Positions 46,649-57,798 of a DNA stretch of 64,000 nucleotides are shown here, piece after piece. The translations under genes and the position numbers were made by a program. The DNA is from Variovorax sp. PAMC26660 (GTDB lineage Bacteria > Pseudomonadota > Gammaproteobacteria > Burkholderiales > Burkholderiaceae_C): positions 7,307,501 through 7,371,500 of the forward strand of contig NZ_CP060295.1 in NCBI RefSeq assembly GCF_014302995.1, read 5' to 3'. The first letter of the stretch is position 1; the number at the start of each line of letters is the position of its first letter. The notes beneath the pieces are model-generated. The model made no database searches, was not told the DNA's origin, and saw only the letters and a list, made by a program, of their open reading frames with translations.

Positions 46649-49189
46649 TCACTTGCCGGGCGTGAGCTGAATCCTCTCCACGGTCTCTTTCTCGACCGCC
46701 GACCGGGTGTAGACCAGCGGCACGTACTTCCCTTCCAGCCATAGCGGCGCCAGGTCCCGATAGTTCGGGCTGTCCGGGTTCCCCGATTGCCCCGGCGTGT
46801 TGATGACCCGCGAAGCATCCCAGTTGCCCACGTCCAGCACCATGCGGAACGAAGCCCCCGCCGTCAGCTTGTAGTCGCTCGCGCGGTAGGTGGCGGCCAT
46901 CGGCGTGAAGGAAGAGCCGGACATCGGCCAGTCGCCCACGTCCAGCTTCTTGCGCGTCGCCGCATCGACGACGCCGCCCAGCGGATGCCGGAACTCCGCG
47001 CGATGCAAGGTGCCCCACTTCCATGCCGCCGGGTCGGGCCCGAGCTTGGCGGAAAGCTCCTGCATCGCGGCCGGCAAGGTCTTCAGCAGCAAGGCATCGC
47101 GCTGTTCGTTGGTCATCCATCCGAACGGGTTCTCCAGCAGCAGCACCATGCGCGTGTTGTCGCCCGGTGCGGCCAGCGCGGCGGCGCTGTCGCCGGCCCC
47201 GGCCTTGAGCACGGCCGCACGCAAGGGCTTGCTGCTCCACACCTCGTACAGCGCGGCGGCTCCGCTGTCGCGGTCCATGGTGCCGTCCCAGCCCTGCAAC
47301 ATGCGCAGGGCCGTCGCGGTCTGCGCGTCGTCGCTGCGCAGGCCGGCCAGCAGCTTCAGCACGCGCTGCGCCGGCGTCGCGACGATGTCGTTCTGCATGC
47401 GCTCCGAATCCTCGATGGTGAAGCGCGAACCCGCCGCCACCTTGGCCGCGAACAGCTCCTTGAGCCGGCGTGCGCGGGCCGCATCGCTCCATTCGTAGCC
47501 GACACCTTTCTTCGCGGCGGGATGGTCGGGCGGAATGTTGTTCTCGTTGGCAGTCACGACGTAGCCGCGCGCCGGGTTGAACTCCGATGGCAGTTCGTCG
47601 CCATTGCGAAAGCCCGACCACTCGTAGCGACCATCGCCCGGCACCGGCATGAGCCCGTCCCAGTTGGGGCGGATCGGCGTGAGGCCGCCCGGAATCCAGC
47701 CGACGTTGCCGCTGGTGTCCGCATAGACCTGGTTCTCGCCCGGTGCGCCCCAGCGGTTCATGGCCGCGCGGAACTGGTCCCAGTTGCGCGCGCGCATGTA
47801 GTCCATCGAACCGAAATACGGCGCCATGCCGGGCTCCAGCCAGGCTGCGCGCAAGGCATATGCACGCGACTTGCGCGGCTCGGACAGCAGCACCGGGCCG
47901 TGGCGCGTGAAGGTGTTGACCACCTCGCGCGGCGTGCTTTCACCTCTGACCGCGATGCGCTCCCTGACGTGCGTCATCGGCTCCCAGCGGCCCTGGTAGC
48001 GGTACTCGTCCGGGTTGCGCGGGTTGAGCTGGTACACGTACAGGTCTTCCTGGTCCATGTAGAAGCGCGTGAGACCGAAGGCGATGGTGCCGTTGTGGCC
48101 GATCGACAGGCCGGGCAGGAAGGGCTCGCCCGCGCCGATGGCGTCCATGCCGGGCGCGCTCAGGTGCGTCATGTAGCGCAGGCTCGGCGCGCCGTGGGCA
48201 CGGTGCGGATCGTTGGCCAGGATGGGGCGTCCGGTGGCCGTGAGCTTGGGCGAGATCACCCAGTTGTTGCTGCCGTAGGCGCCGGTCGGGTCGCCTTGCG
48301 CGGCTTGCTCTTGCTGCGCCCTCGCCGCAACCGACTCGGCGCTGCCGGGCAGCAAGGCGACCGGCGTGGAGGCAGCACCTGTGTTCAAACCCACCCGCGT
48401 GTTGGCCTTGGTGAACTGCGGCGGCTCGGTCGCTCGCATGTAGGCGGCGCGCAGCTCGGCCGCCGGAATGTTGCAAGGGTCCAGGCCCGGCGGCACGCGG
48501 GGCGTGACCGGCGGATCGAGTTCGCGGCGCAGCCAGTCGGCCTTGATGCCGGCACCGCCCGCGCAGAAGGCCTTGGCGCGGTCAATCTCCGAAGTGAAGT
48601 TGAGCGTGAGCCCGTGGTGCCGGATGCGCACCACGTCCTCGGGCGACCACATCGCCGGCTGATAGTCCAGCAGCGCGAACTCGGGCGGCAGCAGCGCGGG
48701 CTGCGCACGCACCTGTGCCACGTAGGCATTGACGCCGGCCGTGAACGCCTCCGCCACGCGCTTGGCGTCGGAGCCGTAGGCCAGCCATTCGCGGTACATG
48801 TCGCCGCGATAGAGCACGGCGCGCGCGGCGCGGTCGCTCTCGACCCAGGCGGGGCCGAAGTCCTTCGCCATTTCGCCGAGGCCGCGCTTGCGCCACAGGT
48901 CCATCTGCCACAGCCGGTCGCGCGCGGCGATGAAGCCCTGCGCCACGAAGGCGTCGTAGAGCGTGCCCGCATAAAGGTGCGGCACGCCCCAGCGATCGAC
49001 CAGCACCTCGGCCGGTTTCTCCAGGCCCGGCACGGCGAAGGATGAGGAGGGGCGCTGCGGCGTCGTCCCCTTGTCGGGAGGCCCCGATGCGCAGCCGGCG
49101 AGCGCGAGGACCGCGAACGCAACAGCGCCGATGGAATGCCTTTGACTTAACGAGCGCCGCGATGCGGGGCGCAGGTTTGTTCTTTTCAT
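46649..49189 (-). CDS. penicillin acylase family protein (Ntn hydrolase), lipoprotein
   Basis: 846 residues. A lipoprotein signal ends in LALAGC. The alpha part has DRWGVPHLYAGTLYDAFVAQGFIAARDRLWQMDLWRKRGLG. After a spacer, GSNNWVISPKLTATGRPILANDPH gives the beta chain's N-terminal Ser of the autocatalytic site, followed by GLSIGHNGTIAFGLTRFYMDQEDLYV. The family processes itself into two chains and cleaves amides such as penicillins, acyl-homoserine lactones or other acyl-amides. This class often quenches quorum signals, but the substrate here is unknown. Its C-terminus (GNPDSPNYRDLAPLWLEGKYVPL) is the conserved family end. Confidence 0.92.
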   Translation of the reverse strand: MKRTNLRPASRRSLSQRHSIGAVAFAVLALAGCASGPPDKGTTPQRPSSSFAVPGLEKPAEVLVDRWGVPHLYAGTLYDAFVAQGFIAARDRLWQMDLWRKRGLGEMAKDFGPAWVESDRAARAVLYRGDMYREWLAYGSDAKRVAEAFTAGVNAYVAQVRAQPALLPPEFALLDYQPAMWSPEDVVRIRHHGLTLNFTSEIDRAKAFCAGGAGIKADWLRRELDPPVTPRVPPGLDPCNIPAAELRAAYMRATEPPQFTKANTRVGLNTGAASTPVALLPGSAESVAARAQQEQAAQGDPTGAYGSNNWVISPKLTATGRPILANDPHRAHGAPSLRYMTHLSAPGMDAIGAGEPFLPGLSIGHNGTIAFGLTRFYMDQEDLYVYQLNPRNPDEYRYQGRWEPMTHVRERIAVRGESTPREVVNTFTRHGPVLLSEPRKSRAYALRAAWLEPGMAPYFGSMDYMRARNWDQFRAAMNRWGAPGENQVYADTSGNVGWIPGGLTPIRPNWDGLMPVPGDGRYEWSGFRNGDELPSEFNPARGYVVTANENNIPPDHPAAKKGVGYEWSDAARARRLKELFAAKVAAGSRFTIEDSERMQNDIVATPAQRVLKLLAGLRSDDAQTATALRMLQGWDGTMDRDSGAAALYEVWSSKPLRAAVLKAGAGDSAAALAAPGDNTRMVLLLENPFGWMTNEQRDALLLKTLPAAMQELSAKLGPDPAAWKWGTLHRAEFRHPLGGVVDAATRKKLDVGDWPMSGSSFTPMAATYRASDYKLTAGASFRMVLDVGNWDASRVINTPGQSGNPDSPNYRDLAPLWLEGKYVPLVYTRSAVEKETVERIQLTPGK

Positions 49190-49283
49190 GTGTCTCGTCT
49201 CCTGCCTGTTGATGGCAGCGCACAGTATCCCGATTTACGCGCCGGGTGGGGGTTACAAGGCATGACTTGTAGACTGGCGCGCT

Positions 49284-50366
49284 ATGCAGCAGCAAACCCC
49301 CTCTTCCTCTTCTTTCTGCAGCGGCTGGCTCGGCGGTGCCATCCGCCGCATCGAGGCCGACTACCAGCGCAGTGCCGACACGCACCTCATCCCGCTGCCC
49401 ATGCCCGCGCTCGCCGCGCAGGGCATCGACCTGTACCTGAAAGACGAGTCGACGCACCCGACCGGCAGCCTCAAGCACCGGCTCGCGCGTTCGCTCTTTC
49501 TCTATGCGCTGTGCAACGGCTGGGTGCGCGAAGGCACGACCATCGTCGAAGCCTCGAGCGGCTCGACGGCGGTGAGCGAGGCTTACTTCGCGCGACTGCT
49601 GGGCCTGCCCTTCATCGCGGTGATGCCGCGCACCACCTCGCCCGAGAAGATCGCGCAGATCGCCTTCTACGGCGCGAGCTGCCACTTCGTCGACCATGCG
49701 GCGCAGGTGTACGAAGAGGCGCGTGCACTGGCCGAGCGCACCGGCGGCCACTACATGGACCAGTTCACGTACGCCGAGCGCGCCACCGACTGGCGCGGCA
49801 ACAACAACATCGCCGAGAGCATGTTCCAGCAGATGGCGCGCGAGCGGCATCCGGTGCCCAGGTGGATCGTGGTGGGCGCCGGCACCGGCGGCACCAGCGC
49901 CACCATCGGGCGCTACCTGCGCTTTCGCTGCCACGACACCCAGGTGTGCGTGCCAGACCCCGAAGGCTCGGTGTTCTCGGCCTATCACCGCACGGGCGAT
50001 GCCACGCTGACGGCCGTGGGCTCGCGCATCGAAGGCATTGGCCGGCCGCGCGTGGAGCCCAGCTTCATCCGCACGCTGGTCGACCGCATGATCGAAGTGC
50101 CGAACCTCGATTCGGTGGCGGCGATGCATGCGCTGTCGGCGCTGCTGGGGCGCAAGGTCGGCCCGTCGACCGGCACCAACTTCATCGGCATGCTCGCCGT
50201 GGCGCAGGAGATGCGCGCGGCCGGCCAACAGGGCTCGATTCTTTCGCTGCTGTGCGATGCGGGCGAGCGCTACCTGCCGAGCTATCACGACGCGGCGTGG
50301 GTGCGAAACGCCTTCGGCGACATCGGCCCGGCGCAGCAGCGCATCGACGCGCTGGTTGCGGCTTGA
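49284..50366 (+). CDS. PLP-dependent cysteine synthase family protein
   Basis: 360 residues, fold type II. The PLP Lys is in [14 protein letters not shown], the substrate loop is [13 protein letters not shown], and the phosphate-binding loop is [19 protein letters not shown]-terminal SxG-like segment is visible ([10 protein letters not shown]). This resembles Cds1-like L-cysteine desulfhydrases and cysteine synthase homologues of Actinobacteria and Proteobacteria rather than CysK/CysM. It likely acts on cysteine in the cytosol. It lies between the penicillin acylase (divergent) and the AttH-like gene, which starts 3 bp after its stop. Confidence 0.88.
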   Translation: MQQQTPSSSSFCSGWLGGAIRRIEADYQRSADTHLIPLPMPALAAQGIDLYLKDESTHPTGSLKHRLARSLFLYALCNGWVREGTTIVEASSGSTAVSEAYFARLLGLPFIAVMPRTTSPEKIAQIAFYGASCHFVDHAAQVYEEARALAERTGGHYMDQFTYAERATDWRGNNNIAESMFQQMARERHPVPRWIVVGAGTGGTSATIGRYLRFRCHDTQVCVPDPEGSVFSAYHRTGDATLTAVGSRIEGIGRPRVEPSFIRTLVDRMIEVPNLDSVAAMHALSALLGRKVGPSTGTNFIGMLAVAQEMRAAGQQGSILSLLCDAGERYLPSYHDAAWVRNAFGDIGPAQQRIDALVAA

Positions 50367-50368
50367 CG

Positions 50369-51433
50369 ATGCCTGCGTCTTTCGCGCTGTCGCGGCGCGG
50401 CTTGCTGCTCGCCGCGCTGTGCGCGGGGCCGGCGGCCTGGGCGCTGCCTGCGCGCACGCTGCAGTTTCCGCGCGACTTCGGCAGCCACCCTGATCTGCAC
50501 ACCGAGTGGTGGTACATCACGGGCCACGCGAAGACTGCGGCCGGACGCGAGTTCGGCTTTCAGGTCACCTTCTTCCGTTCACGCGTCGAGGCCGCGCAGA
50601 ACATGCGCTCGGCCTTCGCGGCGAAGAACCTCGTGTTCGCGCATGCGGCCGTCACCGATCTCGAAGGCCGCGTGCTGCTGCATGACCAGCGCATTGCGCG
50701 CGCGGGCTTCGGTGTGGCATCGGCGAGCGAGGCGGACACCGACGTGCGTATTCGCGACTGGTCGCTGGTGCGCAAGGACGGTAGCTATTCGGCGCGCATT
50801 CCAGCCGGCGAGTTCACGCTCGACCTGCGTTTCACGCCGACACAGCCGGTGCTGCTGCAAGGCAACGCCGGCCTCTCGCGCAAGGGACCCGACGAAGCAC
50901 AAGCGAGCTACTACTACAGCGAGCCGCAGCTCAAGGCACAGGGCAAGCTGACGCTCAAGGGACAGGCCTTCGAGGTCGATGGCGCGGCTTGGCTCGATCA
51001 CGAGTGGAGCGAGGCGTTGATGCACCCCGAAGCCGTAGGCTGGGACTGGATCGGCATGAACCTGGACGACGGCAGCACACTCACGGCCTTTCATCTGCGC
51101 CGTGCCGATGGCAGCGGGCTGTGGGCCGGTGGTTCTTTCCGTCCGCAGGGCGGAGCGGCGCGCATCTTCAAGAACGACGAAGTGCATTTCGAGAGCGTGG
51201 ACTCATGGACCAGTCCGCGCACGCAGGCGAAGTACCCGACGCAGTGGCGCGTGCAGACGCCATCAGGAAATTTCGTGGTGCGTGCGCTGCTGAACGACCA
51301 GGAGCTGGACAGCCGGGGATCGACGGGTGGAGTGTACTGGGAAGGGTTGAGCGAACTGCTCGATGACCAGGGGCGCCGCGTGGGCCGCGGCTACCTGGAA
51401 ATGACGGGCTACGCTGCGCCGCTGCGACTTTGA
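50369..51433 (+). CDS. AttH/CrtC-type lipocalin-like protein
   Basis: 354 residues. LSRRGLLLAALCAGPAAWA is a Tat-type signal. FPRDFGSHPDLHTEWWYITGH, GREFGFQVTFFR, AWLDHEWS and WDWIGMNLDDGSTLTAFHLRR are hallmarks of the two-domain lipocalin family that includes AttH and hydroxyneurosporene hydratase CrtC. In most genomes it sits with a LolD-type ATPase and a FtsX permease (att system), thought to move or modify a lipid-like molecule in the periplasm. Here it is 3.8 kb from the permease and 11 kb from the ATPase. ATG at 50369 overlaps no gene but follows the PLP enzyme by 2 bp. Confidence 0.88.
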   Translation: MPASFALSRRGLLLAALCAGPAAWALPARTLQFPRDFGSHPDLHTEWWYITGHAKTAAGREFGFQVTFFRSRVEAAQNMRSAFAAKNLVFAHAAVTDLEGRVLLHDQRIARAGFGVASASEADTDVRIRDWSLVRKDGSYSARIPAGEFTLDLRFTPTQPVLLQGNAGLSRKGPDEAQASYYYSEPQLKAQGKLTLKGQAFEVDGAAWLDHEWSEALMHPEAVGWDWIGMNLDDGSTLTAFHLRRADGSGLWAGGSFRPQGGAARIFKNDEVHFESVDSWTSPRTQAKYPTQWRVQTPSGNFVVRALLNDQELDSRGSTGGVYWEGLSELLDDQGRRVGRGYLEMTGYAAPLRL

Positions 51434-51482
51434 TGGCGATGCGGCCAGGAAGCCTGACCGCATCGCCACTCAGCGCTTTTTT
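51434..51482 (+). terminator. intrinsic terminator after the AttH-like gene
   Basis: TGGCGATGCGG (51434-51444) pairs exactly with CCGCATCGCCA (51458-51468), starting right after the stop codon, and a T6 run follows at 51477-51482. It lies between two convergent genes. Confidence 0.75.
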
Positions 51483-51483
51483 C

Positions 51484-54400
51484 TCAATGCCAGTTGGCAG
51501 CGATCACCTGACTCAGGCTGCTCTGGCAATTCGCAGGCAACGTGGTCTGGCCTGCAGCAGGCGGGGAGAAACCCGCCATGGCCTGAACAAGGTTCTGCAC
51601 CTGACCGTCCAGTAGCGTCTTGCCGTTGCTGGATTTGAATTGTTCGACGTGGTACTGGCCGCCCAGGTACCAGTTGTCGACCACCAACTTGTCATTGGTT
51701 CCGATCAGGCTGACCTCCAGATCATTGCCCGTTTGACGGAACCACAGTTGATCGGCACTCGAATCGAACGAGGCGACGTCGGTATTGCCGGTCGTCGCAT
51801 CGTTCTCGCTGATGTGATCGCCCCCATAGCCTCGTCCCATCAGATAGGTATCGTTCCCGTCTCCGCCGCTCAACGTGTCGTTGCCGCCTCGTCCATCAAG
51901 GAAGTCGTTTCCTGCACCGCCATTCAGCGTATTGGCTTGTCCATTGCCGATCAATGTATTGTTCAGCGCGTTGCCGGTGAGCGTGGTCGCGGCACCCAAC
52001 AGCACACCGTTTTCTACATTCGCCGCCAGTGCTGTGTTCACGCCCGCGTAGACGGTGTCGATGCCCTCGTTCGCAGCCTCGACCGCCGTATCGTCGATGT
52101 TGTCGATGTAGTAGGTATCGTTGCCCACGCCGCCCGCCATGCGGTCGGCGCCTTGTGCACCATCCAGGATGTTGTCGCCGGCATTTCCGGTCAGTACGTT
52201 CGCAAGCTCGTTGCCGGTCGCGTTGATGTTGTACGTGCCGACCAGGCTGAGGTTCTCCTGGTTCTTGCCCAGCGTCCACGAAACGGAGGACTGGACCGTA
52301 TCGACACCGGCATTGGCGTCTTCGGAAACCGTGTCCAACTGGTTGTCCACCAAGTAGGTATCGTTGCCCGTTCCGCCCACCAGGTCGTCGGCCTCCGCTC
52401 CGCCATCGAGCCGGTTGTCCCCGGCATTGCCCACGAGGCGATTGCGCTGCCCATTGCCGGTGGCGTTGAGATTTGCAGTACCCGTGAGCACCAGCACTTC
52501 GACGTCGTCAGGCAATTGATAGCTCACACTGGACTGCACAGTGTCGTAGCCACCGCCGGGCAACTCGTTGACCTTGTCACCGGCGTTGTCGACGACGTAG
52601 GCATCGTCACCCGTGCGTCCGGTCATGCTGTCGACGCCTGCCAGGCCATTGATCGTGTTGGCGCCCGCGTCTCCTGTCAAGGCGTCGTTTCCGGCAGTGC
52701 CTGCTATCGGCAAAGGTTGCACCGGTCCGGCAACCAGGGGTGACGCGATTGCCAGAGGCGCCGCACCGGGCACCGAGATTCCACTCACCTTGGACGCCGG
52801 CAACGGTGTTGCATCCGCACTGCCCGCAAAGATGAAATGGGCGGCGATCAGGGCGGCCGGTTCTACCGCAGACACTCCGACCGACACGACCGACTGCCCT
52901 TCCACCTGCGCCAATACACGCGTGATGAATGTGCCGTTGATGTTCAGCGCCTTGTTGATCTTGAGCTGGCTGAAATCCTTGATCCAGGCAAACTGGCTCA
53001 GATCGATCTTGTCCGCCGCCAGTTCGAAATCCGAGATCAGATTGCTGGTGCCGATGTCATTGCCGTAGAAGCCCATCGTCGGCGAACCACCGCCATCCGG
53101 CGCGACCAGAAAGCGGTCCGCTCCCGCGCCACCCGTCCGCACACCCGTGCCGGGCTGCCGCGTCGCGTACGAAATGCGGCCTTGATCGCCGTCGAGTACC
53201 AAGACGTCGTTGCCAGCGCCGCCGTCCAGAGTGTCCAGCCCCGCGCCGCCCAGCAGCTTGTCGTTGCCTCCGTTGCCCAGCAGAACATCGTTACCCGCAC
53301 CACCGATCAGCAGGTCATCATCCTCCGTGCCTGGTTGCAGGGTGTTGCTGTCGGTGCCTCCGGTAGAGCCTTGGCCAGCCTGTTGCCAGGCCTGCAGCGT
53401 GGCCTGCGACTCAAAGAACTGGAACTGGGTCGTGCCGAGTTGGCTCACCAGACGATTGCGCACCAGGACGCCTTGGCCGTCGCCCAGGTCCAATTGGACA
53501 TCTGCTCCCACTTGCGTGCGGACGAGGGTGGCGAAGTTCAGGCTTGCAAAGCCCACCAGCGCTATGGTTTCCGGAGCACCCGCATTGTTGCCTATTGCAA
53601 AATCGACGATCACGTCCTGTGCTCCGGCATTCTTGCCGATGACGAAAAGATCGCTGCCCGCGCCGCCAGTGAGCACATCATTGCCCTTGCCGCCGTCCAG
53701 CGTGTCGTTGCCGTCCCCCCCGTTGATGACGTCTGAACCACGTCCACCCAGCAACACATTGTTCAGCGCGTTTCCCGTCAGGGTGTCGTTGCCATCGCCA
53801 CCCATCGCAATCTCGATGTCGCCAATGAGGATGTTCAACGACCTGCCTGCAATCGTGCTGGTGCTGCCATTGCTCAGGTTGATCGTGCTGTTTCCCGTGA
53901 CGGCGCTTGCATTGATGATGTCGGTTCCACTATTGCTGTCCACCAATGTGCTCGGGAGCTGGACATTGGGTATTCGGGTAGCGCCGATGAATTCATCTTT
54001 GCCACGGAATTCATCGGTGTAAACATACACGTCGTTGGTGTCGGCCTTCTTGCCATACAGGTCAAGCTTCCAGTTCTTGAGCGTGCCGGCATTGCCGGTG
54101 GCAGCGTCAATGACTTGCAATGTCCAATTGCCCGCACTTTGCTCGCCGAGCACATGGGTGGTGCTGAAGCTGAAGCTCAACGGCCCCGACGACGCATTGC
54201 CCAGATCGGTGGCAGCACTGCCCGGCGCCTTGTCGGGCCGGTTGACGAGGATGCTCTCGGTTCCCCCGGGTGAGATCAGCTTGATGATCAGGTCGCCCCA
54301 ACGCTGGTGGTCCAGTTCGAGCGTGACTTGCGCGCTCTCGACCTCCACGCCGCCGCCCATGGCGAGCGTGCGCGCGACCATGCCGGTGCCGTCGGGAATC

Positions 54401-57400
54401 GCCGCGTTGAGGACCCCGCTGGATGCGGTCGTCACGAACTCGTTCGCGAATGTGCTCTGTTCGGTCCAGGTTTCAGCCAGCCGTACCGCGGCGCGGGCAT
54501 CGACCTTGCCGAAGCCATAGTCGTGGCTGGCATGCATGCCGCCGCCATTCCAGGTCTTGGCGCCGTTCGTGACCCAATCGGTTCCATTGGGGTCGCTCAC
54601 TTTCGTCGCCGTCATTGCCAGGATGGTCTGGATGTCGCGGTAACCCAATGCAGGGTTGGCTTCAAGCATCAGGGCAATGACCCCTGACACGATCGGTGCC
54701 GCGAAGCTGGTGCCCTGGCTGGTGCCGTAGTCGGCCCCGAAGGTCGAGCCGTTGTCAGCGACGAGTTCGCGGCTGGTCGAATCGATGTTGCTGCCCGGTG
54801 CCGACACCAGAATGGAGGCGCCCGGGTTGCTGAAGGGCTTGCTTCCCAATTGCAGAGTACCCAGATCGCCTGGCGCGTTGATGCTGCCCGCAACGATCAC
54901 GGCCCGATTGGCAGTGAGCGCGTTGTAGTTGGTATTGGCACCCGTTGCGCGGTCGTTGCCGCCCGCCATCACGATCGCCGTGCCCAAACCGTTTCGACCG
55001 TGGGCGATGGCGTCAAGAATTCCGGTCTCGAGATTGCCCGCCGGCACCACGTTCAGACCGAAGCTTGTGGAAGCGCCCCACGAGTTGTTGACCACGTCAA
55101 AATTCTTGAACTTGGCCAGCGCGTTGCTGATTTCCTGACTGAGCTTGCCGACTTCCAGACTTTCGCCCTGGATGTAGTGACCCGCAAGCGTTGCGTTGTA
55201 GGCCACGCCGATGCCGCCCTCGCCGTTGCGTGCCGCGACCATGACGCCAGCCACCATCGTGGCGTGACTGCTGAAGGTTTGCGGCGTGTCATTTCGGCCG
55301 TTCGCATCCAGTTTGCTCAGCCACGCCTTGTCGGCATTGGGCTGCAGATCGGGATGACGATAGTCGAACACCTCAGGGCCCGTGCTGAATGCACCACCCG
55401 GTTCGAACTGGCCGATTCTGATGCCCTTGCCGGTGTAGTCCTGCCACACGGGGATGACGTTGACATCGCTCAGATACCACTGCTCCACGGCAAGCGGGTC
55501 GCTGGGCAGATCACCGGTTTGCAGGAACACGGCCGCTTTCATGGGCTCGGTCTGGCCGGTGGCGCTGTTGCTCACTTCTGTGAAATGGCCTTCTGCATCC
55601 TGCACCTTGTACTTGAAGCCCATCACTCCGGTGTAGCTTGCATCGGGCGTGAAAAGCACATCGCCGCTGGCAGTGAGCGCGACGGCTCCACCCTTGGCGT
55701 CGAGCACCTCGGTGATCTTGAGCTGGCCGATGTCGCTGTCCCAATCGCGGTCGTTGAGCAGCAGCTGGTTCTTGGACAACAGATGCGCAGCGGTTCGGCT
55801 CAAGGCCTGACCAGCCGAATTGACGGTCAGAACGTCCTTGACCGGCAGCGGACTGCCAATGGTCAAGTCGACGCGGCTGACGTCGGCGAAGCTGAGTTTC
55901 TCGATGCCGGTCAGCGTGTCGGCACCGTCCTGCCCGGTGCGGGTATCGATCACGCGGTAGCGGGTACTTCCGTTTGCGCTGTCGAGCTTGGTGATGCGGT
56001 AGTCGGCATAGCTGCCGGCGTACTGGGCAACATCAATGCCGTCGCCGCCATTCAGGTTGTCGTCGCCCCGTCCACCAATGAGCACGTCGTTGCCTGCGCC
56101 GCCATTCAGGCTGTCGTCTTCCAGGCCACCGTCGAGCACATCGTCGCCAGCACCGCCGAGCAACTGGTCGCGCCCGCGGTGGCCGCGAATCAGATCGTTG
56201 CTCGCGCCGCCGTCGAGCGTGTCGTCGCCATCCTCGCCGGACAGCACGTCGTTGGCAGCGCCGCCGATGATCACGTCGTTTCCGGCTCCGCCGCGCACGA
56301 CCACGGTGGAGCGGCCTCCGCCTACAAAGACATCGTTTCCGGCACCACCGACAGCCATCTCGATGTTGCTCTGACTCAGGTTGAGCGAGACGCCCTGTGC
56401 TCCTACCACCTGGGCGATGTCGAACCCATCGCCACCGTCGATACGCTTGTCTGCGGCGTCGATCAGCAGCACATCGTCTCCAGCACCGCCGACGAGGGTG
56501 TCCGCGCCTGTGCCTCCGGCCAGCCAGTTGTTCGCAGCGTCGCCCGTCAGGGTGTCATTGCCCGCACCGCCCGTCAGGTTGCGCACCTTGAGAGAAGCGG
56601 CGTCGAGGGTCTCGTTGACGGAGGCCGTGGTGTTCTTCGACACATAGGCGGTGGTGGCACCTGCCCCACTTGTGCCGTTCTCGGTGGCAACGGTGATACC
56701 AGTGCCGGTCTGCGTGACGGTGCTGCCAGCAGGATTGGCGAGGAAGTTGGCCGCAATGGCTTCTCGGCTGACGCCGTTTTGCGTGAAAGTGCCTCGTGCC
56801 AGCACTTCGTTGCCGTCGCGCACTTCGCCGCTTTGCGCTGTGGCGGCCAAGTTGATGGCAGTGATGCCCAGATCGGCAAAGGTCTTGAGTTCGCCCGCAT
56901 CTGTCTTGCCGTCATGGTTGGCATCGACCCACATGCGCAGGGTGTTCCAGGCCGCGTCCGTCGCGGTGAACTGGCTGTCGGCGTTGCTGTCGAGGCTTTT
57001 GAGGGCTGCGAAGCCATTCGCATACGGCTTGGTGCCACCAACACCGTTGGAGCCGGCCACGCCGTTGTAGTACTCGCTCAGCGTCTCGCGAATGTTGTTG
57101 ATCTTGCCGTCGCCGTTGAGGTCGTGCACGACGATGCCGTCCTGCGCGCTGACCCAGCCGGTTTGCTCCAGCGAGCCACCGTCGTTGTCGGCGTCGAAGA
57201 GGACGGGCGACGCGCCGTAACTGGTGAGCTTGACGCCATCGCCGTTGAGGTCCAGCACCAGCGGGTCAACGGGGAAAAGGTTGAAATTGAAGCTGGAAGC
57301 GTTGTTCAGGCTGCTGCCGAAGAGGTCGTAGTTGACCGGGCCAGCCACCGGGTCGGTATTGCCGATGCTGCCGGTGTTGGAGATGGGCAGGCCCAGACCA

Positions 57401-57798
57401 CTCGATGCGTTGATGTCAAGACCCAGATTGGCATTGCCTGGACGAAGCCCATCGGTGATCGCGTAGCCGATTACCGCCCGGTTGCCGGTAGCGGTGTTGA
57501 CGTTCCAGAAGTTGTTGGCGATGCCAACGGTGTAGCTGCCAGCGGAAACCAGGTTGTTGTTGCTTGCGCTCGGACCCAGGCTGGTGCCGTCGGGCGTTGG
57601 CGTTTCGCTGGGTGCGGGCGCGGTGGTGACGGTGCTCAGGGTGACCGTGTTGATCTCCGTTCCGTTGGCCTGAGGAGCAGCCATGACAACGCCGTTGGCA
57701 TCGAATTGCTGGACTGTGACTTGGTCCAACTGGGAGGTACCGGGCAAATAGGTGCTGGTCGTGGAAATATGCCCCCCCAGAAGCGCCCCAAGGAGCAA
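51484..57798 (-). CDS. giant RTX protein: body with subtilase (S8), P domain and RTX repeats (frame broken near 57775)
   Basis: This frame encodes about 2,100 residues with no plausible start of its own; it continues the N-terminal frame (57779-58795) once one G is removed from a run of seven. Along the body (numbering from 57798): an EF-hand-like [11 protein letters not shown] (about 185), RTX nonapeptides GGAGNDTL (410-590), a cadherin-like stretch, then peptidase S8 with GQFEPGG (about 796, where the catalytic Asp is normally found), SSHATMVAG (about 844, His) and GTSFAAP (about 1030, Ser). A P/homo-B domain (about 1150-1250) and more RTX blocks follow, then a C-terminal haemolysin-type segment. 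Such proteins leave the cell through type I secretion and bind calcium outside. ATG codons near 57684 could start a shorter product. Confidence 0.85.
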   Translation of the reverse strand: MLLGALLGGHISTTSTYLPGTSQLDQVTVQQFDANGVVMAAPQANGTEINTVTLSTVTTAPAPSETPTPDGTSLGPSASNNNLVSAGSYTVGIANNFWNVNTATGNRAVIGYAITDGLRPGNANLGLDINASSGLGLPISNTGSIGNTDPVAGPVNYDLFGSSLNNASSFNFNLFPVDPLVLDLNGDGVKLTSYGASPVLFDADNDGGSLEQTGWVSAQDGIVVHDLNGDGKINNIRETLSEYYNGVAGSNGVGGTKPYANGFAALKSLDSNADSQFTATDAAWNTLRMWVDANHDGKTDAGELKTFADLGITAINLAATAQSGEVRDGNEVLARGTFTQNGVSREAIAANFLANPAGSTVTQTGTGITVATENGTSGAGATTAYVSKNTTASVNETLDAASLKVRNLTGGAGNDTLTGDAANNWLAGGTGADTLVGGAGDDVLLIDAADKRIDGGDGFDIAQVVGAQGVSLNLSQSNIEMAVGGAGNDVFVGGGRSTVVVRGGAGNDVIIGGAANDVLSGEDGDDTLDGGASNDLIRGHRGRDQLLGGAGDDVLDGGLEDDSLNGGAGNDVLIGGRGDDNLNGGDGIDVAQYAGSYADYRITKLDSANGSTRYRVIDTRTGQDGADTLTGIEKLSFADVSRVDLTIGSPLPVKDVLTVNSAGQALSRTAAHLLSKNQLLLNDRDWDSDIGQLKITEVLDAKGGAVALTASGDVLFTPDASYTGVMGFKYKVQDAEGHFTEVSNSATGQTEPMKAAVFLQTGDLPSDPLAVEQWYLSDVNVIPVWQDYTGKGIRIGQFEPGGAFSTGPEVFDYRHPDLQPNADKAWLSKLDANGRNDTPQTFSSHATMVAGVMVAARNGEGGIGVAYNATLAGHYIQGESLEVGKLSQEISNALAKFKNFDVVNNSWGASTSFGLNVVPAGNLETGILDAIAHGRNGLGTAIVMAGGNDRATGANTNYNALTANRAVIVAGSINAPGDLGTLQLGSKPFSNPGASILVSAPGSNIDSTSRELVADNGSTFGADYGTSQGTSFAAPIVSGVIALMLEANPALGYRDIQTILAMTATKVSDPNGTDWVTNGAKTWNGGGMHASHDYGFGKVDARAAVRLAETWTEQSTFANEFVTTASSGVLNAAIPDGTGMVARTLAMGGGVEVESAQVTLELDHQRWGDLIIKLISPGGTESILVNRPDKAPGSAATDLGNASSGPLSFSFSTTHVLGEQSAGNWTLQVIDAATGNAGTLKNWKLDLYGKKADTNDVYVYTDEFRGKDEFIGATRIPNVQLPSTLVDSNSGTDIINASAVTGNSTINLSNGSTSTIAGRSLNILIGDIEIAMGGDGNDTLTGNALNNVLLGGRGSDVINGGDGNDTLDGGKGNDVLTGGAGSDLFVIGKNAGAQDVIVDFAIGNNAGAPETIALVGFASLNFATLVRTQVGADVQLDLGDGQGVLVRNRLVSQLGTTQFQFFESQATLQAWQQAGQGSTGGTDSNTLQPGTEDDDLLIGGAGNDVLLGNGGNDKLLGGAGLDTLDGGAGNDVLVLDGDQGRISYATRQPGTGVRTGGAGADRFLVAPDGGGSPTMGFYGNDIGTSNLISDFELAADKIDLSQFAWIKDFSQLKINKALNINGTFITRVLAQVEGQSVVSVGVSAVEPAALIAAHFIFAGSADATPLPASKVSGISVPGAAPLAIASPLVAGPVQPLPIAGTAGNDALTGDAGANTINGLAGVDSMTGRTGDDAYVVDNAGDKVNELPGGGYDTVQSSVSYQLPDDVEVLVLTGTANLNATGNGQRNRLVGNAGDNRLDGGAEADDLVGGTGNDTYLVDNQLDTVSEDANAGVDTVQSSVSWTLGKNQENLSLVGTYNINATGNELANVLTGNAGDNILDGAQGADRMAGGVGNDTYYIDNIDDTAVEAANEGIDTVYAGVNTALAANVENGVLLGAATTLTGNALNNTLIGNGQANTLNGGAGNDFLDGRGGNDTLSGGDGNDTYLMGRGYGGDHISENDATTGNTDVASFDSSADQLWFRQTGNDLEVSLIGTNDKLVVDNWYLGGQYHVEQFKSSNGKTLLDGQVQNLVQAMAGFSPPAAGQTTLPANCQSSLSQVIAANWH

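Noticed and set aside
49190..50368. Open frame fused in front of the AttH-like gene
   Set aside because: It is a shadow of the PLP enzyme in another frame; the Tat signal at 50369 marks the real start.
51830..56600. Repetitive DNA as a CRISPR array or satellite
   Set aside because: The repeats are in frame and encode RTX GGxGxDxL nonapeptides; there are no constant repeats with unique spacers.
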